Origin: a virus
Virus record (IMG/VR): IMGVR_UViG_3300042115_000064
Span: 1 to 41,491 of that record
Direction: 5' to 3' (one strand)
Length of the DNA: 41,491 nucleotides
Shown here: in pieces, positions 6,109 to 15,982 of the stretch
Layout: each line of letters starts with the position of its first letter
How positions within the stretch are numbered: position 1 is the first letter of the stretch
The notes under the pieces: generated by a model
Told to the model about the DNA's origin: nothing
The model's input: only the letters and a program-made list of their open reading frames with translations
The model's database searches: none
Position numbers and translations under genes: made by a program

Positions 6109-8993
6109 GCGGACATCCTCGGCAGGTAGGTCAGATAGAGGCCGATGGCTCGCAGGATCTCGCCTGCCCAGAAGCCGAAGAACATGCCGTTATCGGAGGA
6201 CGCGCGCACGGCCGGCGACCAGCAGCCGTTCATGACGTGGCCAGCCGACACCACCTTGTAGTTGTCCTGAAGCTCCTTCATAGAGTTGTTGATGACCGTG
6301 TGAGCCGGCGCCGCATCGGCACCGGCAAGGGCGGCGTAACAGGCGCCGGCCAACCAGAGGCCGGTCATGTGACCGGTGAAGTCGTCTGCAGGCACGCGCG
6401 GCAGCGCATCGGAGGGAAACTCGGTGGGGTTCAACCCATCGTGATCCGCCTGGAACTGCGCCAGCCAGCGCAGCCAGTTGTTGACGTAGTCGCGCAGGTG
6501 AATCGGCACTACTCGGTTGCGCTGTTTAAGCGTGTACCAGGCCAGCGCAGCGCCCAGGAAGGCGCGCGGTTGATAGCCCGACCACGGCTCGCCGTTGCCC
6601 CAGTGCGTGAAAGCAAAGGTGTCTGCCGGGCCATAGCTCAGGCTGTCCCAGCGGTTCCAGTAGTACGCAGCTGCGCCAGGGCCCAGCACGCCGAAGCGGC
6701 GCTTGTAGGCCTGCTGCGAGTCGTAGAGGAACTCCACCATGTTGTTCAAGGGTGCATCGTCGTCGGTGATGGCCCAGATCCACGGGTACTGATAGCCGGG
6801 GTACGGCATGCCATGCCAGCCGTCGAACTGCTGGGAAAACGGGTCCAGGTTGTTGGAGAACGGGATCACGCCTGGCGTGTAAGCAAGGTTGTCGTCGCGG
6901 TACTTCTCGATCCGGCAGTCACCGAGCAGCGCGCTGTAGGCTTCTTCGCCTGAGAACGTCACGCTGAACATCATGGTGTAAGCGCTGTCGGAGTCGAAGC
7001 GCGGCGGCACGTCGTTGATGCAGTACCACTCCAGCCAGCCGGTAGCGCCGACAGGCGTGTCATCGAGCAACAGGGTGAACTCCGATGAACCGGTGTAGTC
7101 CGGGCCAGCCGGTCGCGGGCGGCCGTCCTGGTTTGGCTGGTAACCGGAGAATCGCAGGTCCGACACCGGCAGGTCGATCGTTCGCCACTCTCCGTTGGTG
7201 GCTGGGACCATCCACCACCAACGCCATCCCGCCGAGTCTTCGATGCGGATGTTGAAGGCGTCGGCACCAGACCGGTAAGTGATTCGCTTCACCTCGGCCC
7301 GCTCGTTGGGCAGCAGCCAGAAGCCCACGCTGGCGCCGCCATCCTCGTTCATCTCCAGCCGGCACGTGGTGCCGGCGCGATCACCGAGGATGTCCAGGAC
7401 ATAGCGGGTCTCCAAGGCGGCACCGCCATAAGGGGCAATCATGCGGGGGTCGGCCACGATGTAGGGCATGCCGTCGGGCGATGCTTCTCGGATGAACTGG
7501 CCCAGCTGGATCGTGTACGTTTTCACCGACATATCGGCCGTGTCGGGAATCGGCGCCACGTATTCAACGGCCGCTGGGTGGTCCTCAGCCTTTACCGGCG
7601 ACAGCTGCAGCTTGCAGCGAACGCGCAGCGGCGTACCGCTGTCGCCACAGCCGCCCAGTTCAATGTGGAGCTGACTGGCCGTCGTGACGCGCATCCAGAT
7701 GGCCTGCTGTTCGAGCGTCTGCTGCGCAGCCTGGGCCTGCCGAATCGTGATCAGGCCCGACGCATCGCGGCCAAACTCGGGCACGGCGGAAGACGGATAG
7801 GCGTAGTCGTAGCTGATGCCATCTGTCCATGGCGTGCTGGCGGCGGTCGAGCGGCGGAAGAATTGGTCGAAACGGTCGATGTCGGCATAGAGGCGGCACG
7901 TCTCCATGACGCACTCGAAGGCCTGGCGATATCGCGCCTCCCCAGTGATCTCCCACAACAAGTGGCTGGCCTCGCCAAACCACTGCTCCGCATCGGCAGC
8001 ATTGGACATGGCACGGGTGGGCACCGGTACGTTGATGGGACGGTTGTGCCAGGGCTTGTTGCGCGGGATCAGTGTGCCGCCGTCCGCTACGGGCAGCTTC
8101 ACGGCGAAGTTGAGCAGATAGCAGCCGTTGAGCCCCGCATCCTGCAGCTGCACTGTGCCGAACTCGTTGGGCTGGTGTCCGGTGCTGATCACGTTGCCAT
8201 CCCAGTCCACCTTCTCGCCCGACCAGGTGATGATCCAGTCCAGGGCGTACTCGACACCTCGACCTTCCGAGCCCCACACAGGCGTGTACTCATCGCCAAG
8301 GTAGCCCTGCCAATCGATCCACGCCCTGGGGTCCCAGGGAGCCTCGGTGCTGAGCCTGCGCCAGTTGCTGTAGATGGCCGCCCAGTCCACCTCCTCGGCG
8401 ATCTTCTGCACGTTGGCGTTGATCGCCGGCCATGCCAGATGCCCACGGTGGGCGAAGCTGGCCACGTCGAGCCACTCGCCCCAGAACGGAGCGCCGTGGG
8501 GGATCTGCGTGCGGCCCTGGGTGAACATCAGCGGCACGCTCTTGAAACCGCCCTGGGTCGGGTAGTCGGGATGCAGCGGGTAGTGCGCGACCATCGGTTC
8601 CTTGCCGTTGACGATCCAGTTGCAGTACCAGGGTGCGGCGGGCACAGGGATGGCCTGGCCGTCATAGAAGTGATTGACGTATGCCTCCCAGTAGTGGACC
8701 GCGCCCTGCAGCCAGACCGGGTCCTTGGTTGCCTGGTACATGTGGGCATAGCCGGTGATCAGCAGCGCCTGGCCCTCGGTCGTCGCATCGCCATTGGGCT
8801 GGTACTCCTGGCGGGTGTAGCCAATGAAATGCCGGTTGTTGGCGAGCACACCCTCGGGGTTCAGCACGTAGTGCTGGACGTCGCCGGCAAGCGTCGTGCC
8901 GGTATTCCGCTGCAGGAACCTGGCATGGCCGTAGGCAAGGCTCAGGGCGTTGGCGCGGAGCGATGCCTCATGACTCAGAAAGCCTGCCTTCAC
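6105..8993 (-). CDS. 962-residue tail protein with glycan-enzyme-like helical fold
   Basis: A large tail protein. Residues roughly 1-420 are mainly helical with aromatic-rich repeats typical of alpha/alpha toroid glycosidases and lyases (LLITGYAHMYQATKDPVW, AVHYWEAYVNHFYDG). Residues 425-730 are beta-rich, like carbohydrate-binding modules. The remaining 230 residues return to toroid-like helices (AYYWNRWDS, GHMTGLWLAGACYAALAG). Trp, Tyr and Asp content is very high, fitting sugar binding. I infer a surface-glycan depolymerase or receptor-binding protein; no catalytic residue can be named. The start is GTG 8993: it overlaps the preceding stop as GTGA and has GGGAGG nine bases upstream. The in-frame ATG at 9029 lies inside the upstream gene and lacks such a site. 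Confidence 0.85.
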   Translation of the reverse strand: MKAGFLSHEASLRANALSLAYGHARFLQRNTGTTLAGDVQHYVLNPEGVLANNRHFIGYTRQEYQPNGDATTEGQALLITGYAHMYQATKDPVWLQGAVHYWEAYVNHFYDGQAIPVPAAPWYCNWIVNGKEPMVAHYPLHPDYPTQGGFKSVPLMFTQGRTQIPHGAPFWGEWLDVASFAHRGHLAWPAINANVQKIAEEVDWAAIYSNWRRLSTEAPWDPRAWIDWQGYLGDEYTPVWGSEGRGVEYALDWIITWSGEKVDWDGNVISTGHQPNEFGTVQLQDAGLNGCYLLNFAVKLPVADGGTLIPRNKPWHNRPINVPVPTRAMSNAADAEQWFGEASHLLWEITGEARYRQAFECVMETCRLYADIDRFDQFFRRSTAASTPWTDGISYDYAYPSSAVPEFGRDASGLITIRQAQAAQQTLEQQAIWMRVTTASQLHIELGGCGDSGTPLRVRCKLQLSPVKAEDHPAAVEYVAPIPDTADMSVKTYTIQLGQFIREASPDGMPYIVADPRMIAPYGGAALETRYVLDILGDRAGTTCRLEMNEDGGASVGFWLLPNERAEVKRITYRSGADAFNIRIEDSAGWRWWWMVPATNGEWRTIDLPVSDLRFSGYQPNQDGRPRPAGPDYTGSSEFTLLLDDTPVGATGWLEWYCINDVPPRFDSDSAYTMMFSVTFSGEEAYSALLGDCRIEKYRDDNLAYTPGVIPFSNNLDPFSQQFDGWHGMPYPGYQYPWIWAITDDDAPLNNMVEFLYDSQQAYKRRFGVLGPGAAAYYWNRWDSLSYGPADTFAFTHWGNGEPWSGYQPRAFLGAALAWYTLKQRNRVVPIHLRDYVNNWLRWLAQFQADHDGLNPTEFPSDALPRVPADDFTGHMTGLWLAGACYAALAGADAAPAHTVINNSMKELQDNYKVVSAGHVMNGCWSPAVRASSDNGMFFGFWAGEILRAIGLYLTYLPRMSA

Positions 8994-9568
8994 GATGCGA
9001 ATCCTCCCGCAGCGAAGAACCCCAGCCATTGATCGCCGCCGTTGAACAGCAGCGTGACCAGGTCGAACTGGCCGGCCTCGTAGGACAGCACCGGCTTCTG
9101 CCCGAACGGCCAGACCACGTTGGGTGGCCAGGCGACCTGGTTGGCGCCGCTACCCTGGCGCAGCAGCAGGGTGACTTGTTTCATGCGGGTGGCTTCGATA
9201 GCGGGCGTCTGCAGGGTCAGCGCGCAGCTGGGCTGCGACAGCTGAATCTGCCAGAAGCTGGCGCCGCTGCCGGTTGCGAGCTGAAGCGCACTGCCAGCGT
9301 CGGCAATGACCACCTTGTTGTAGATCGACGCCGCCGCCAGGTCGGCGTTGGCGCCGGCTTCGCTGCCGGCACTCTGCACCGCCCGCCAAGACGGAATGAT
9401 CTTGGCGTTGCCCTCGCCATCGGTCACCGAGGCGATCAGCTCGGCGGTGCCGTACAGATTGACCTGCTGGTCCTGGAACAGTCGCACCTGCGCGACCAGC
9501 GCCTGAACCGCCTGCGCCAGTGCCGCAAGGTCGGGCACCGCTACTGCCTGGGGGATAACGTCGACCAT
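8990..9568 (-). CDS. Tail-fibre-like structural protein
   Basis: A 192-residue protein between the tip-fibre protein and the 962-residue protein. Residues 10-40 are a heptad-like helix (AALAQAVQALVAQVRLFQDQ), suitable for a trimeric coiled coil. The carboxyl part (QVAWPPNVVWPFGQKPVL to the end) resembles the terminal beta segment found in many short tail fibres, which ends in an aromatic phrase such as GDQWLGFF. It most likely forms a fibre or links the fibre to the enzyme-like protein. ATG 9568 lies five bases after the previous stop. Confidence 0.75.
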   Translation of the reverse strand: MVDVIPQAVAVPDLAALAQAVQALVAQVRLFQDQQVNLYGTAELIASVTDGEGNAKIIPSWRAVQSAGSEAGANADLAAASIYNKVVIADAGSALQLATGSGASFWQIQLSQPSCALTLQTPAIEATRMKQVTLLLRQGSGANQVAWPPNVVWPFGQKPVLSYEAGQFDLVTLLFNGGDQWLGFFAAGGFAS

Positions 9569-9573
9569 ATCGA

Positions 9574-11031
9574 TTACCTCATTCCTGTGATCTGGGCGGT
9601 GACGCCTGTCAGGCGCCAGCTGCCCCAGCTGTTGGTTCCGCGGCTGACGCGGATGCGATACCGGCGTGCGGTCGACACGTAGCTGTCGGGCACGATCATC
9701 ACGTTGGTGGGCTGCGTGGACGCGGCCAGGGTGAATGTCTTGGTGCGCAGATCCACCCAGTTGCCATTGATCAGGTACTGGATGGTGATCACGCCATCGC
9801 GGGAGTGGTCGCCATCGTTCTCCATCGACAGCTCGATCATCAGCACGGGCTGGTGGCTGTCGCCGTATCGGATGGGCGCGTCCAGGACAAACTCGGTTGT
9901 GAAGCCTGTGAAGTCGGCACTGAGGACGCCGGACCAGGTGAAGACCTGGGTCCGCTGGAATCGCCCGGAGATTGCCTCGGCAATCACGGTGCCACGCACC
10001 AGCACGTCGCCCGCGAACCGGGCCTGGCCAGTCTTCAGGATCTGCCAGCCACGATAGATGCCGGCACCTTCATCCCAGAGGAAGTTATCCGACTGGATCG
10101 TGTTGCCGATCATGGCGTTGTTGATCCAGCCGTCACCAATGAAGGCTTGGTTGATGTAGACCTTGCCGTTGTTGATGATGAACGGCGAATACACCGTGCC
10201 GTCGGAAGCCGTGGACAGCACGCCAAACGTGTCGGCCAGCGCCAGCACTTCACGCTGCACCAGGTCACCATCGGAGTAGACGCCCACCACGATGCCGGCC
10301 ATGTAGTGCTTGCCGTTGATGTTCAGCTGTGTGCGGATCGAGTGGGACGCTTCCGATTTCCCATTGAGATCCGCTATCGCCTTCGTCGTCTCCTGTGCGA
10401 TTGCTCGAATGGGCCCGGTTTCGGCAGCAACCGTGTCCTGGACCATGGCGCGCGCCTGGTCGACAGTCACCGAGGTTTCCTCCACGTGGGCGATGTACGC
10501 GCGGTTCTGCCGCGTGCCGTTGGCCAGTTCGTACTGCTCCAGGGCCTGCTTAACGATCGTTTCCGAGTTGACATCAATGCCGTCGATCGCGGTAACGAGC
10601 TGCTGCCCGATTTCCGACTGTTTGATGTGGTCGACAATCTCCTGCATCCCCGGCACGTCCTTGGACTGGCCGTTTGCGATGCCGCCCAGCCCCGGCCGGC
10701 CATTCACGCTGGCCGTTACACGGAAGTACCACAGCCCATCGCGCGGACCGGTGTACAGGTAGCGAGTCGCCGAGGTGCGGGCAATCTCTGCCCACGGCCC
10801 GGTAGCTGCACGCGATCGCTCGATGATGTACTGGACGTAGCCCACACGGACGGGCTCCCATTCCAGGAGGATGCCATCAGCCACTGGCGTGGGCGTGACT
10901 TCCGGGATCGGGGGCACCACTGCAGGCGGGGTGTAGACCGCCTGCGACCAGTTGCCCGCAGGAGCGACTGCCGGTGTCACCACCGGCAGAGGAATGTCGC
11001 CGATTTCCAACAGCAGTACAGGACGCGTCAT
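9574..11031 (-). CDS. Tail-tip protein with FN3 and gpJ carboxyl-terminal (DUF1983-like) regions
   Basis: A 485-residue protein encoded directly after the tape measure. Residues about 40-125 form a fibronectin-III-like unit (GILLEWEPVRVGYVQYIIE, GLWYFRVTASVNG). A helical linker (about 130-230) precedes a segment very like the central-fibre domain of lambda gpJ (INGKHYMAGIVVGVYSDG, then repeated I-GDGWI/I-S--F phrases). The final 130 residues are a beta sandwich, probably receptor-facing. The first two-thirds of a normal gpJ are absent and may be supplied by the 660-residue hub-like protein. It starts at ATG 11031, overlapping the tape-measure stop as ATGA. Confidence 0.85.
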   Translation of the reverse strand: MTRPVLLLEIGDIPLPVVTPAVAPAGNWSQAVYTPPAVVPPIPEVTPTPVADGILLEWEPVRVGYVQYIIERSRAATGPWAEIARTSATRYLYTGPRDGLWYFRVTASVNGRPGLGGIANGQSKDVPGMQEIVDHIKQSEIGQQLVTAIDGIDVNSETIVKQALEQYELANGTRQNRAYIAHVEETSVTVDQARAMVQDTVAAETGPIRAIAQETTKAIADLNGKSEASHSIRTQLNINGKHYMAGIVVGVYSDGDLVQREVLALADTFGVLSTASDGTVYSPFIINNGKVYINQAFIGDGWINNAMIGNTIQSDNFLWDEGAGIYRGWQILKTGQARFAGDVLVRGTVIAEAISGRFQRTQVFTWSGVLSADFTGFTTEFVLDAPIRYGDSHQPVLMIELSMENDGDHSRDGVITIQYLINGNWVDLRTKTFTLAASTQPTNVMIVPDSYVSTARRYRIRVSRGTNSWGSWRLTGVTAQITGMR

Positions 11032-14000
11032 AGTTCGTTCAAAGCCCGTTGTTCCGTGCTGCGGCCCAGTGCCCGGATGCCGTCACGGATCTCGACCAGG
11101 AGCGGCTCCGAAGGACCGTAGCCGGGTGAGGTCATCTCGCCAGGGGCGCTGGAGCTGCGGCTACTGAAGGAGGCGGTGGGCAGCGCCTCGCCACGCAGCG
11201 CGGCAACCATCGCCTGGGCAATGCGAGTGGGCAGATCGTTGAGGATCTCGGCCAGGTCACTGAGGTCGGTGTTCTGCGCGGTGAGGTACTCCGACAGTTC
11301 GGCGATCGACAGGCCCAGATCCTTGGCCAGGTCTTCCGGGGTCATGCCCGTGGTGTTGCGCAGGATCTCCAGCGGATCACCGCCCTTGACGCCGGCAAGG
11401 TCGGCCACGCCCTGGGCGATACGCTGCGCACGATCCAGTCGCGCTGCGGCCTCCTGCTGCGCCTGCAGGGCCTCGCGCTGGGCATACAGCTGCTCCAGGG
11501 AGTTGGCGCTGCCATCGGCTCCGAACTGTTGCGCCATCCGCATCACCTCGGCGTAGTCGGCCTGGTAGCGAGAGCCGGATGCGTTCATGGCGCGGCTAAC
11601 TTCCAGGAATCGCTGGGCGTAGGTGATGAAGCTGTCCACATTGCCGCTGGCAGCGGCGCTGCTCATCAGATCCGAAGCGGTGGAGCGCTTCTGCGCATCG
11701 GTGTTGACCGAAAGCGTGTCGCTCAGGCGCAGGGAGTTGAGGAAGTCGCCCAGCTTGTCGCTCGCGCCCTCTGCCGAGCCACCCAAGCGCTGGATCTGAT
11801 CGTTGACGCGATTCAGCGCCAAGTCGACCAGCTCGGACTGCAGCGACTTCACCAGGTCGTTAGCCTTCTGTTCGGCTGCCTGGCGCACGGCCATCAAATC
11901 AGACTCGCGTGCCGACAGGCCGCCGAGTGCCTTGGCCTGTTCCTTCAGCGTCGCAATGCGCTGCTGCTCTTCGCGGCGGATGGACAGCATGGATTTGGCA
12001 AACGAGCTGAGCCCTGCGGTGGCCACGTCCTCCTGGGCCGATGCAGCCACCTCGGCGTAGCTCTTGGCTGCGCTGGCCATCGCCTCGGTCTGCTCGGTGA
12101 GCGTCCGGCCCGATTCCTTCGCCATGCGCTGGAACACGTCCAGGGTGGCGGACAGCTCTTCTACAGATCCATTGGTCAAACCAACCGCGCCTGCGGCGGC
12201 GCCCATGATGTCGGTTGCCTCGAAGCCCTTGTCCATCAGGCTCGACAACCCCAGCGCCTTGACTGCCTCGCCCGACAGGTTTGCCACCATCTTGTTGACG
12301 GCATCTTCGAGCTGGGCCTTTGCCTTCTCCGGGTCTGCATCCAGCTGCAGCTTGCCGATATCCACGCGCACGTTGGCCAGGTGGCCGCTGACGTCCATCC
12401 CGAGCTGCTTGGCCAGCTCGGAAACGCCGCTCTTCACCTGGGCCGCCGCCGAGCTGAAGAGCTGACTGATGCCTGGATCGACGTCGCCGTACTGGGTCCA
12501 CTTCTTATCGCTGCGGAACCAGCCGCCCTTTTGCTTGATGTCGGCGTAGCTCCGGCCGGAGAACCCATCAAACCCATACGAGCCCTCAATGCCCTGGCCA
12601 GTGACCTTGGGCGCCTGGCGACCGAAGGCGCGCGACCACAGGGCGCTGCCCGAGATCAGCGACGCGGCCGAGCTGCCCAGGCCAATGCCCTTCAACAGGC
12701 GATCAACCGCGCCGATGCCGGCCGTCATGGTGCCCAGGACGGGGCCGAGGAAGTTGCCCTTGGCAGTCGACTTGAACAGGGTCTCGGTCATGTCGGTGGT
12801 CTGACCGTCCATGTTCCAGCCCTGCTTGTAGAAGCTGCTGTTGAGCATCATGCCGGCCGCAATCCACCCAGCGATCGGGATCGCGGTCAGTCCCGCCAGT
12901 GCGCCCGAGCCGGCGCCAGCACCCGCGCCTGCAGCGCTGCTTGCTGCGCCGGCACCGGTCAGGATGCCGCTGTTGGCGCCTGCAATCCCGGCCAGGTTGC
13001 CCACGTTGCCAAAGCCCATCATCGAGCCTGCCCAGCTGTTGGCGGCAGTGCCGGCACCGCTGGCCACGCCGCCACCCTTGCCGAACAGACCGGCGATGCT
13101 GCTCAGCCAGTTGCCGCCGCCATTACCACCACTGAACAGGCTGGAGGTGCCCTTGCTCAGCATCTGGTTGAACATGTCCTGCATCGGGCGGACGAAATTT
13201 TGCTCCATGACCGTCCTGGCCAAGTCGCGCCAACCGCGCTTGAAGATGTCCTTCAGCTGGTCGAAAAAGCTCTTGGATTCATCCAGGCCATCGGAGAACG
13301 CATCCACCAGCAGATCGGAGATGCCGCCGACGGTGTCGCCGCCGACCCGCGCCAGCTCTTCCAGGTAGCCCGCATTGCGCTCGACCTGGATGGACAGATC
13401 GGCGTAGGCGGCCGCTTGGTTGACCAGGCTCTGAGTCATCTCCGCATTGATGCCCGCGCCGGCCTCGTTGGCCTCGTTGATGGCCTGGCGCATGTCGTGC
13501 TCGGCGCGCATCTGGCGCTGCGCTCGCTCCCGCGCGTCGCCCAGCAGACCCAGAACCTGCAACTCGGTCGACATGTCGCCCAGCAGCGCCTGCGGCGCCT
13601 GCTGCCGGCGATTCAGCTCCTGCGTTTGCTTGGCCAGCTCTGCGGCTGACGCCTTGACCAAGTCGTTGCGGGCGGCCTGGGTGATGTTGCCCTTGGCAAG
13701 CTCTTTGTCCAGCTCGGCCTCGCGCTGCTTCTGGCGTTCCTGGGCAGCGGCAAGGGGGCCGCGCAGCTCGGCAGCAGTGAGCGCCGCCTCTGCGGTGTAC
13801 CGGGCCTGCGTTTCGATCAGCTGGTCGCGCTTGCGCTTGGCTTCTTCCGCCTTGCGCTCGCTGTCCGTATCAGCCTTGGTGGCTGCCTGGGTGGCCTTGG
13901 TCTGGCGCTCGATGGACAGCGTCAGCGCGATGGCCTGCTCGTTCTTGGCCCGCAGCTTCTGATAGTCGGCGCTGGTCGGGTCGAGGCCCTGAGCTGCGGC

Positions 14001-15974
14001 GTTGGTGATGAACTCGGCGCGCATACGAGCTGCCTTGCCCTGGGTCTGTTCGATCAGCTGCAGCTGCAGCGTGTTGATCTGCTTGTCCAGACCCTCGTTG
14101 ACCGACTGCAGCGCGGCCTTGATCGCCGCACCCGACGCCTGCGCGGCGCTGGCCACCTTGTCGAAGCTGGCGCTGGCCAGGCGGTTGGCGGTGTCCACGT
14201 TGAACTGCTCAGTCGCCCACTTGGTCAGCAGCGGCATGTTCTGCTGCAGCGTCTGGCCAGAGGTGGCCTGGCGCTTCAACAGCTCTTCCAGGGACGCTCG
14301 CTGGGTGTTGGTGGCATTGGTAATGCCGGCGGACTTCAGCACCAGGTCAGCGGCAACGTCGATCGACCGCTCGTAGCCGGCCGTCAGCTGCTCCTGGCGC
14401 ACGCGGGCAGAGTCGAGTGCATTGGCGGCGGACTGCAAATCCTTGTCGAAGCCTGGCGGGGTGTTGCCCGTGCGGGCCATCCACATGTTCTTAGCGCTCA
14501 CCAGGTCGGCGTACCGCCCGCGCAGCTTGTCCACTTCCTCGCCAGCCTTATCGAGCGTCTCGATGGACCCGGCCAGGTTGGCGAAGGAAGCGTTGGCGGT
14601 TTCCTGGTTGAAACCTTGCAGCGTGCCAATCGCTGCCTGGAACCCCGCCGTCACGGTTTTGGACAGCTCCTTGGCTTCCTTATCGCTGTTGCGCAGCCAC
14701 AGGACGAACAGCGACAAGGCGGTGATGGCCAGGCCGACCGGCCCACCGAATGCGCCCATGGCCACGTTGAGACCGCGCATCGCCGCTGCCTTGGCAGTCA
14801 ACGCGACCGAGGCGCCCTGGGCAGCGGCGGCGGTACGCAACTGCGCCGCCGCGAGCGCCTGCTCGGCGGCGACCGTGCCACCGGCCGCGCTCATGCCGGC
14901 GCGCGCCAGGGAGAGCTGGCCAGCGGCCTGCACCTCGGCAGCACGGGCGGCCACCAGCTCCTGCCGGGCCAGCTCGCGACTGGCGGCGGCGGATGCGATC
15001 TTCGCCGCCGTTGCCTGCAGCACGTTGGCCACCAGCTTGCCGCCGAAGGCGACCGCCAGCACGTTGGCTGCCTGGCCCACCGCTTCCATGTTCTGGGCGA
15101 GGAAGGCCACGCCCTGAGCCAGGCCGCTGCCCGCGCCCAGCTCCTGGGACGCTTCGCCGATATAGCGGGTGACGCTGTTGCGCAGCTGCACCATGGCCCG
15201 CTCGACCGTCAGCGGGATCTGATTGAACTCTGCCTGGATCGTGGCCGATTGGTTCTCCAGGGCGCCGACGATCTTGTCGATCGATACCGCACCGTCGTTG
15301 ACCATCTTGCGTAGCTCGCCCGCCGAGACGCCGAGGCCATCGGCCAGCGCCTGGGCCAGTCGCGGGGAATTCTCGATGACCGAGTTGTACTCTTCGGCCC
15401 GCAGCACACCACCGGCAAGCGCCTGGGTGAACTGAGTGATCGTGTTGGACGCGGCGACCGTACTGGCGCCGGAAATGGCGAAGGTGCGATTGATCGACTC
15501 AGTCAGGGCCAACTGGCGCTGCTGGCTGATGCCGTACTCCTTCGTAGACTGCGAAAGTCGCGCGTACAGGGTCGCGGTACTCTCCAGCGCGGTCGAGGTG
15601 CGCTGGGACACGTTGAACACCTCTGACTGCGCCAACGCGAATGCCTTGTGGCCATCCGTGGCCAGCTTCAAACGGCCGCTGATGTTGCTGTATTCATCCG
15701 ACAGCTTGACCACCGACGCAAGCGCCTGTGCGCCCACAACGCCCGCCACGGCGGTGCGGGCAACGTTCACCACCGCACCCATGGCCGACACCTTGCGGGT
15801 GGCCTGGTCCGATGCGTTGCCCAAGGAAGTAACGCCTGCAGCGCCAGCGCGGGCCTGTTGCCCCATGGCGGCCGTGGCTTTCCCCAGCTGCGCTACTTCC
15901 TCCCTGGATTGGCGCGTGACAGGCACCAGCCTGCTGTTGTCGGCGGTCAATCGGAGAGTGACGGTGGGGTTCAC
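11028..15974 (-). CDS. Tail tape measure protein
   Basis: Sets tail length and travels into the host envelope at ejection. 1648 residues, rich in Ala, Gln and long helices. The amino-terminal quarter carries the lambda-type tape-measure domain (VVKLSDEYSNISGRLKLAT; QFTQALAGGVLRAEEYNSVI). A hydrophobic helix lies near residue 410 (GLAITALSLFVLWL), and a Gly/Ala-rich hydrophobic stretch near 965-1040 could act in membrane passage. The start is GTG 15974, eight bases after the stop of the chaperone extension and preceded by AGGTG; codons further upstream in this frame lie in the overlapping chaperone gene and are basic, low-quality sequence. At about 0.15 nm per residue the tail would be near 250 nm; this is a family rule of thumb, not a measurement. 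Confidence 0.95.
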   Translation of the reverse strand: MNPTVTLRLTADNSRLVPVTRQSREEVAQLGKATAAMGQQARAGAAGVTSLGNASDQATRKVSAMGAVVNVARTAVAGVVGAQALASVVKLSDEYSNISGRLKLATDGHKAFALAQSEVFNVSQRTSTALESTATLYARLSQSTKEYGISQQRQLALTESINRTFAISGASTVAASNTITQFTQALAGGVLRAEEYNSVIENSPRLAQALADGLGVSAGELRKMVNDGAVSIDKIVGALENQSATIQAEFNQIPLTVERAMVQLRNSVTRYIGEASQELGAGSGLAQGVAFLAQNMEAVGQAANVLAVAFGGKLVANVLQATAAKIASAAASRELARQELVAARAAEVQAAGQLSLARAGMSAAGGTVAAEQALAAAQLRTAAAAQGASVALTAKAAAMRGLNVAMGAFGGPVGLAITALSLFVLWLRNSDKEAKELSKTVTAGFQAAIGTLQGFNQETANASFANLAGSIETLDKAGEEVDKLRGRYADLVSAKNMWMARTGNTPPGFDKDLQSAANALDSARVRQEQLTAGYERSIDVAADLVLKSAGITNATNTQRASLEELLKRQATSGQTLQQNMPLLTKWATEQFNVDTANRLASASFDKVASAAQASGAAIKAALQSVNEGLDKQINTLQLQLIEQTQGKAARMRAEFITNAAAQGLDPTSADYQKLRAKNEQAIALTLSIERQTKATQAATKADTDSERKAEEAKRKRDQLIETQARYTAEAALTAAELRGPLAAAQERQKQREAELDKELAKGNITQAARNDLVKASAAELAKQTQELNRRQQAPQALLGDMSTELQVLGLLGDARERAQRQMRAEHDMRQAINEANEAGAGINAEMTQSLVNQAAAYADLSIQVERNAGYLEELARVGGDTVGGISDLLVDAFSDGLDESKSFFDQLKDIFKRGWRDLARTVMEQNFVRPMQDMFNQMLSKGTSSLFSGGNGGGNWLSSIAGLFGKGGGVASGAGTAANSWAGSMMGFGNVGNLAGIAGANSGILTGAGAASSAAGAGAGAGSGALAGLTAIPIAGWIAAGMMLNSSFYKQGWNMDGQTTDMTETLFKSTAKGNFLGPVLGTMTAGIGAVDRLLKGIGLGSSAASLISGSALWSRAFGRQAPKVTGQGIEGSYGFDGFSGRSYADIKQKGGWFRSDKKWTQYGDVDPGISQLFSSAAAQVKSGVSELAKQLGMDVSGHLANVRVDIGKLQLDADPEKAKAQLEDAVNKMVANLSGEAVKALGLSSLMDKGFEATDIMGAAAGAVGLTNGSVEELSATLDVFQRMAKESGRTLTEQTEAMASAAKSYAEVAASAQEDVATAGLSSFAKSMLSIRREEQQRIATLKEQAKALGGLSARESDLMAVRQAAEQKANDLVKSLQSELVDLALNRVNDQIQRLGGSAEGASDKLGDFLNSLRLSDTLSVNTDAQKRSTASDLMSSAAASGNVDSFITYAQRFLEVSRAMNASGSRYQADYAEVMRMAQQFGADGSANSLEQLYAQREALQAQQEAAARLDRAQRIAQGVADLAGVKGGDPLEILRNTTGMTPEDLAKDLGLSIAELSEYLTAQNTDLSDLAEILNDLPTRIAQAMVAALRGEALPTASFSSRSSSAPGEMTSPGYGPSEPLLVEIRDGIRALGRSTEQRALNEL

Positions 15975-15982
15975 TGGGGCAC

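Noticed and set aside
8994-9029. ATG 9029 as start of the 962-residue protein
   Set aside because: It would overlap the upstream gene by 40 bp and has no good ribosome-binding site; GTG 8993 has GGGAGG and a GTGA overlap.
7578-9032. 484-codon rightward open frame
   Set aside because: Lies antisense to the 962-residue tail protein; its sequence is His/Arg/Val-rich as expected for the reverse of GC-rich coding DNA, with no domain or ribosome-binding site.
11529-13649. 706-codon rightward open frame
   Set aside because: Antisense to the tape measure; long only because of high GC. No recognisable features.
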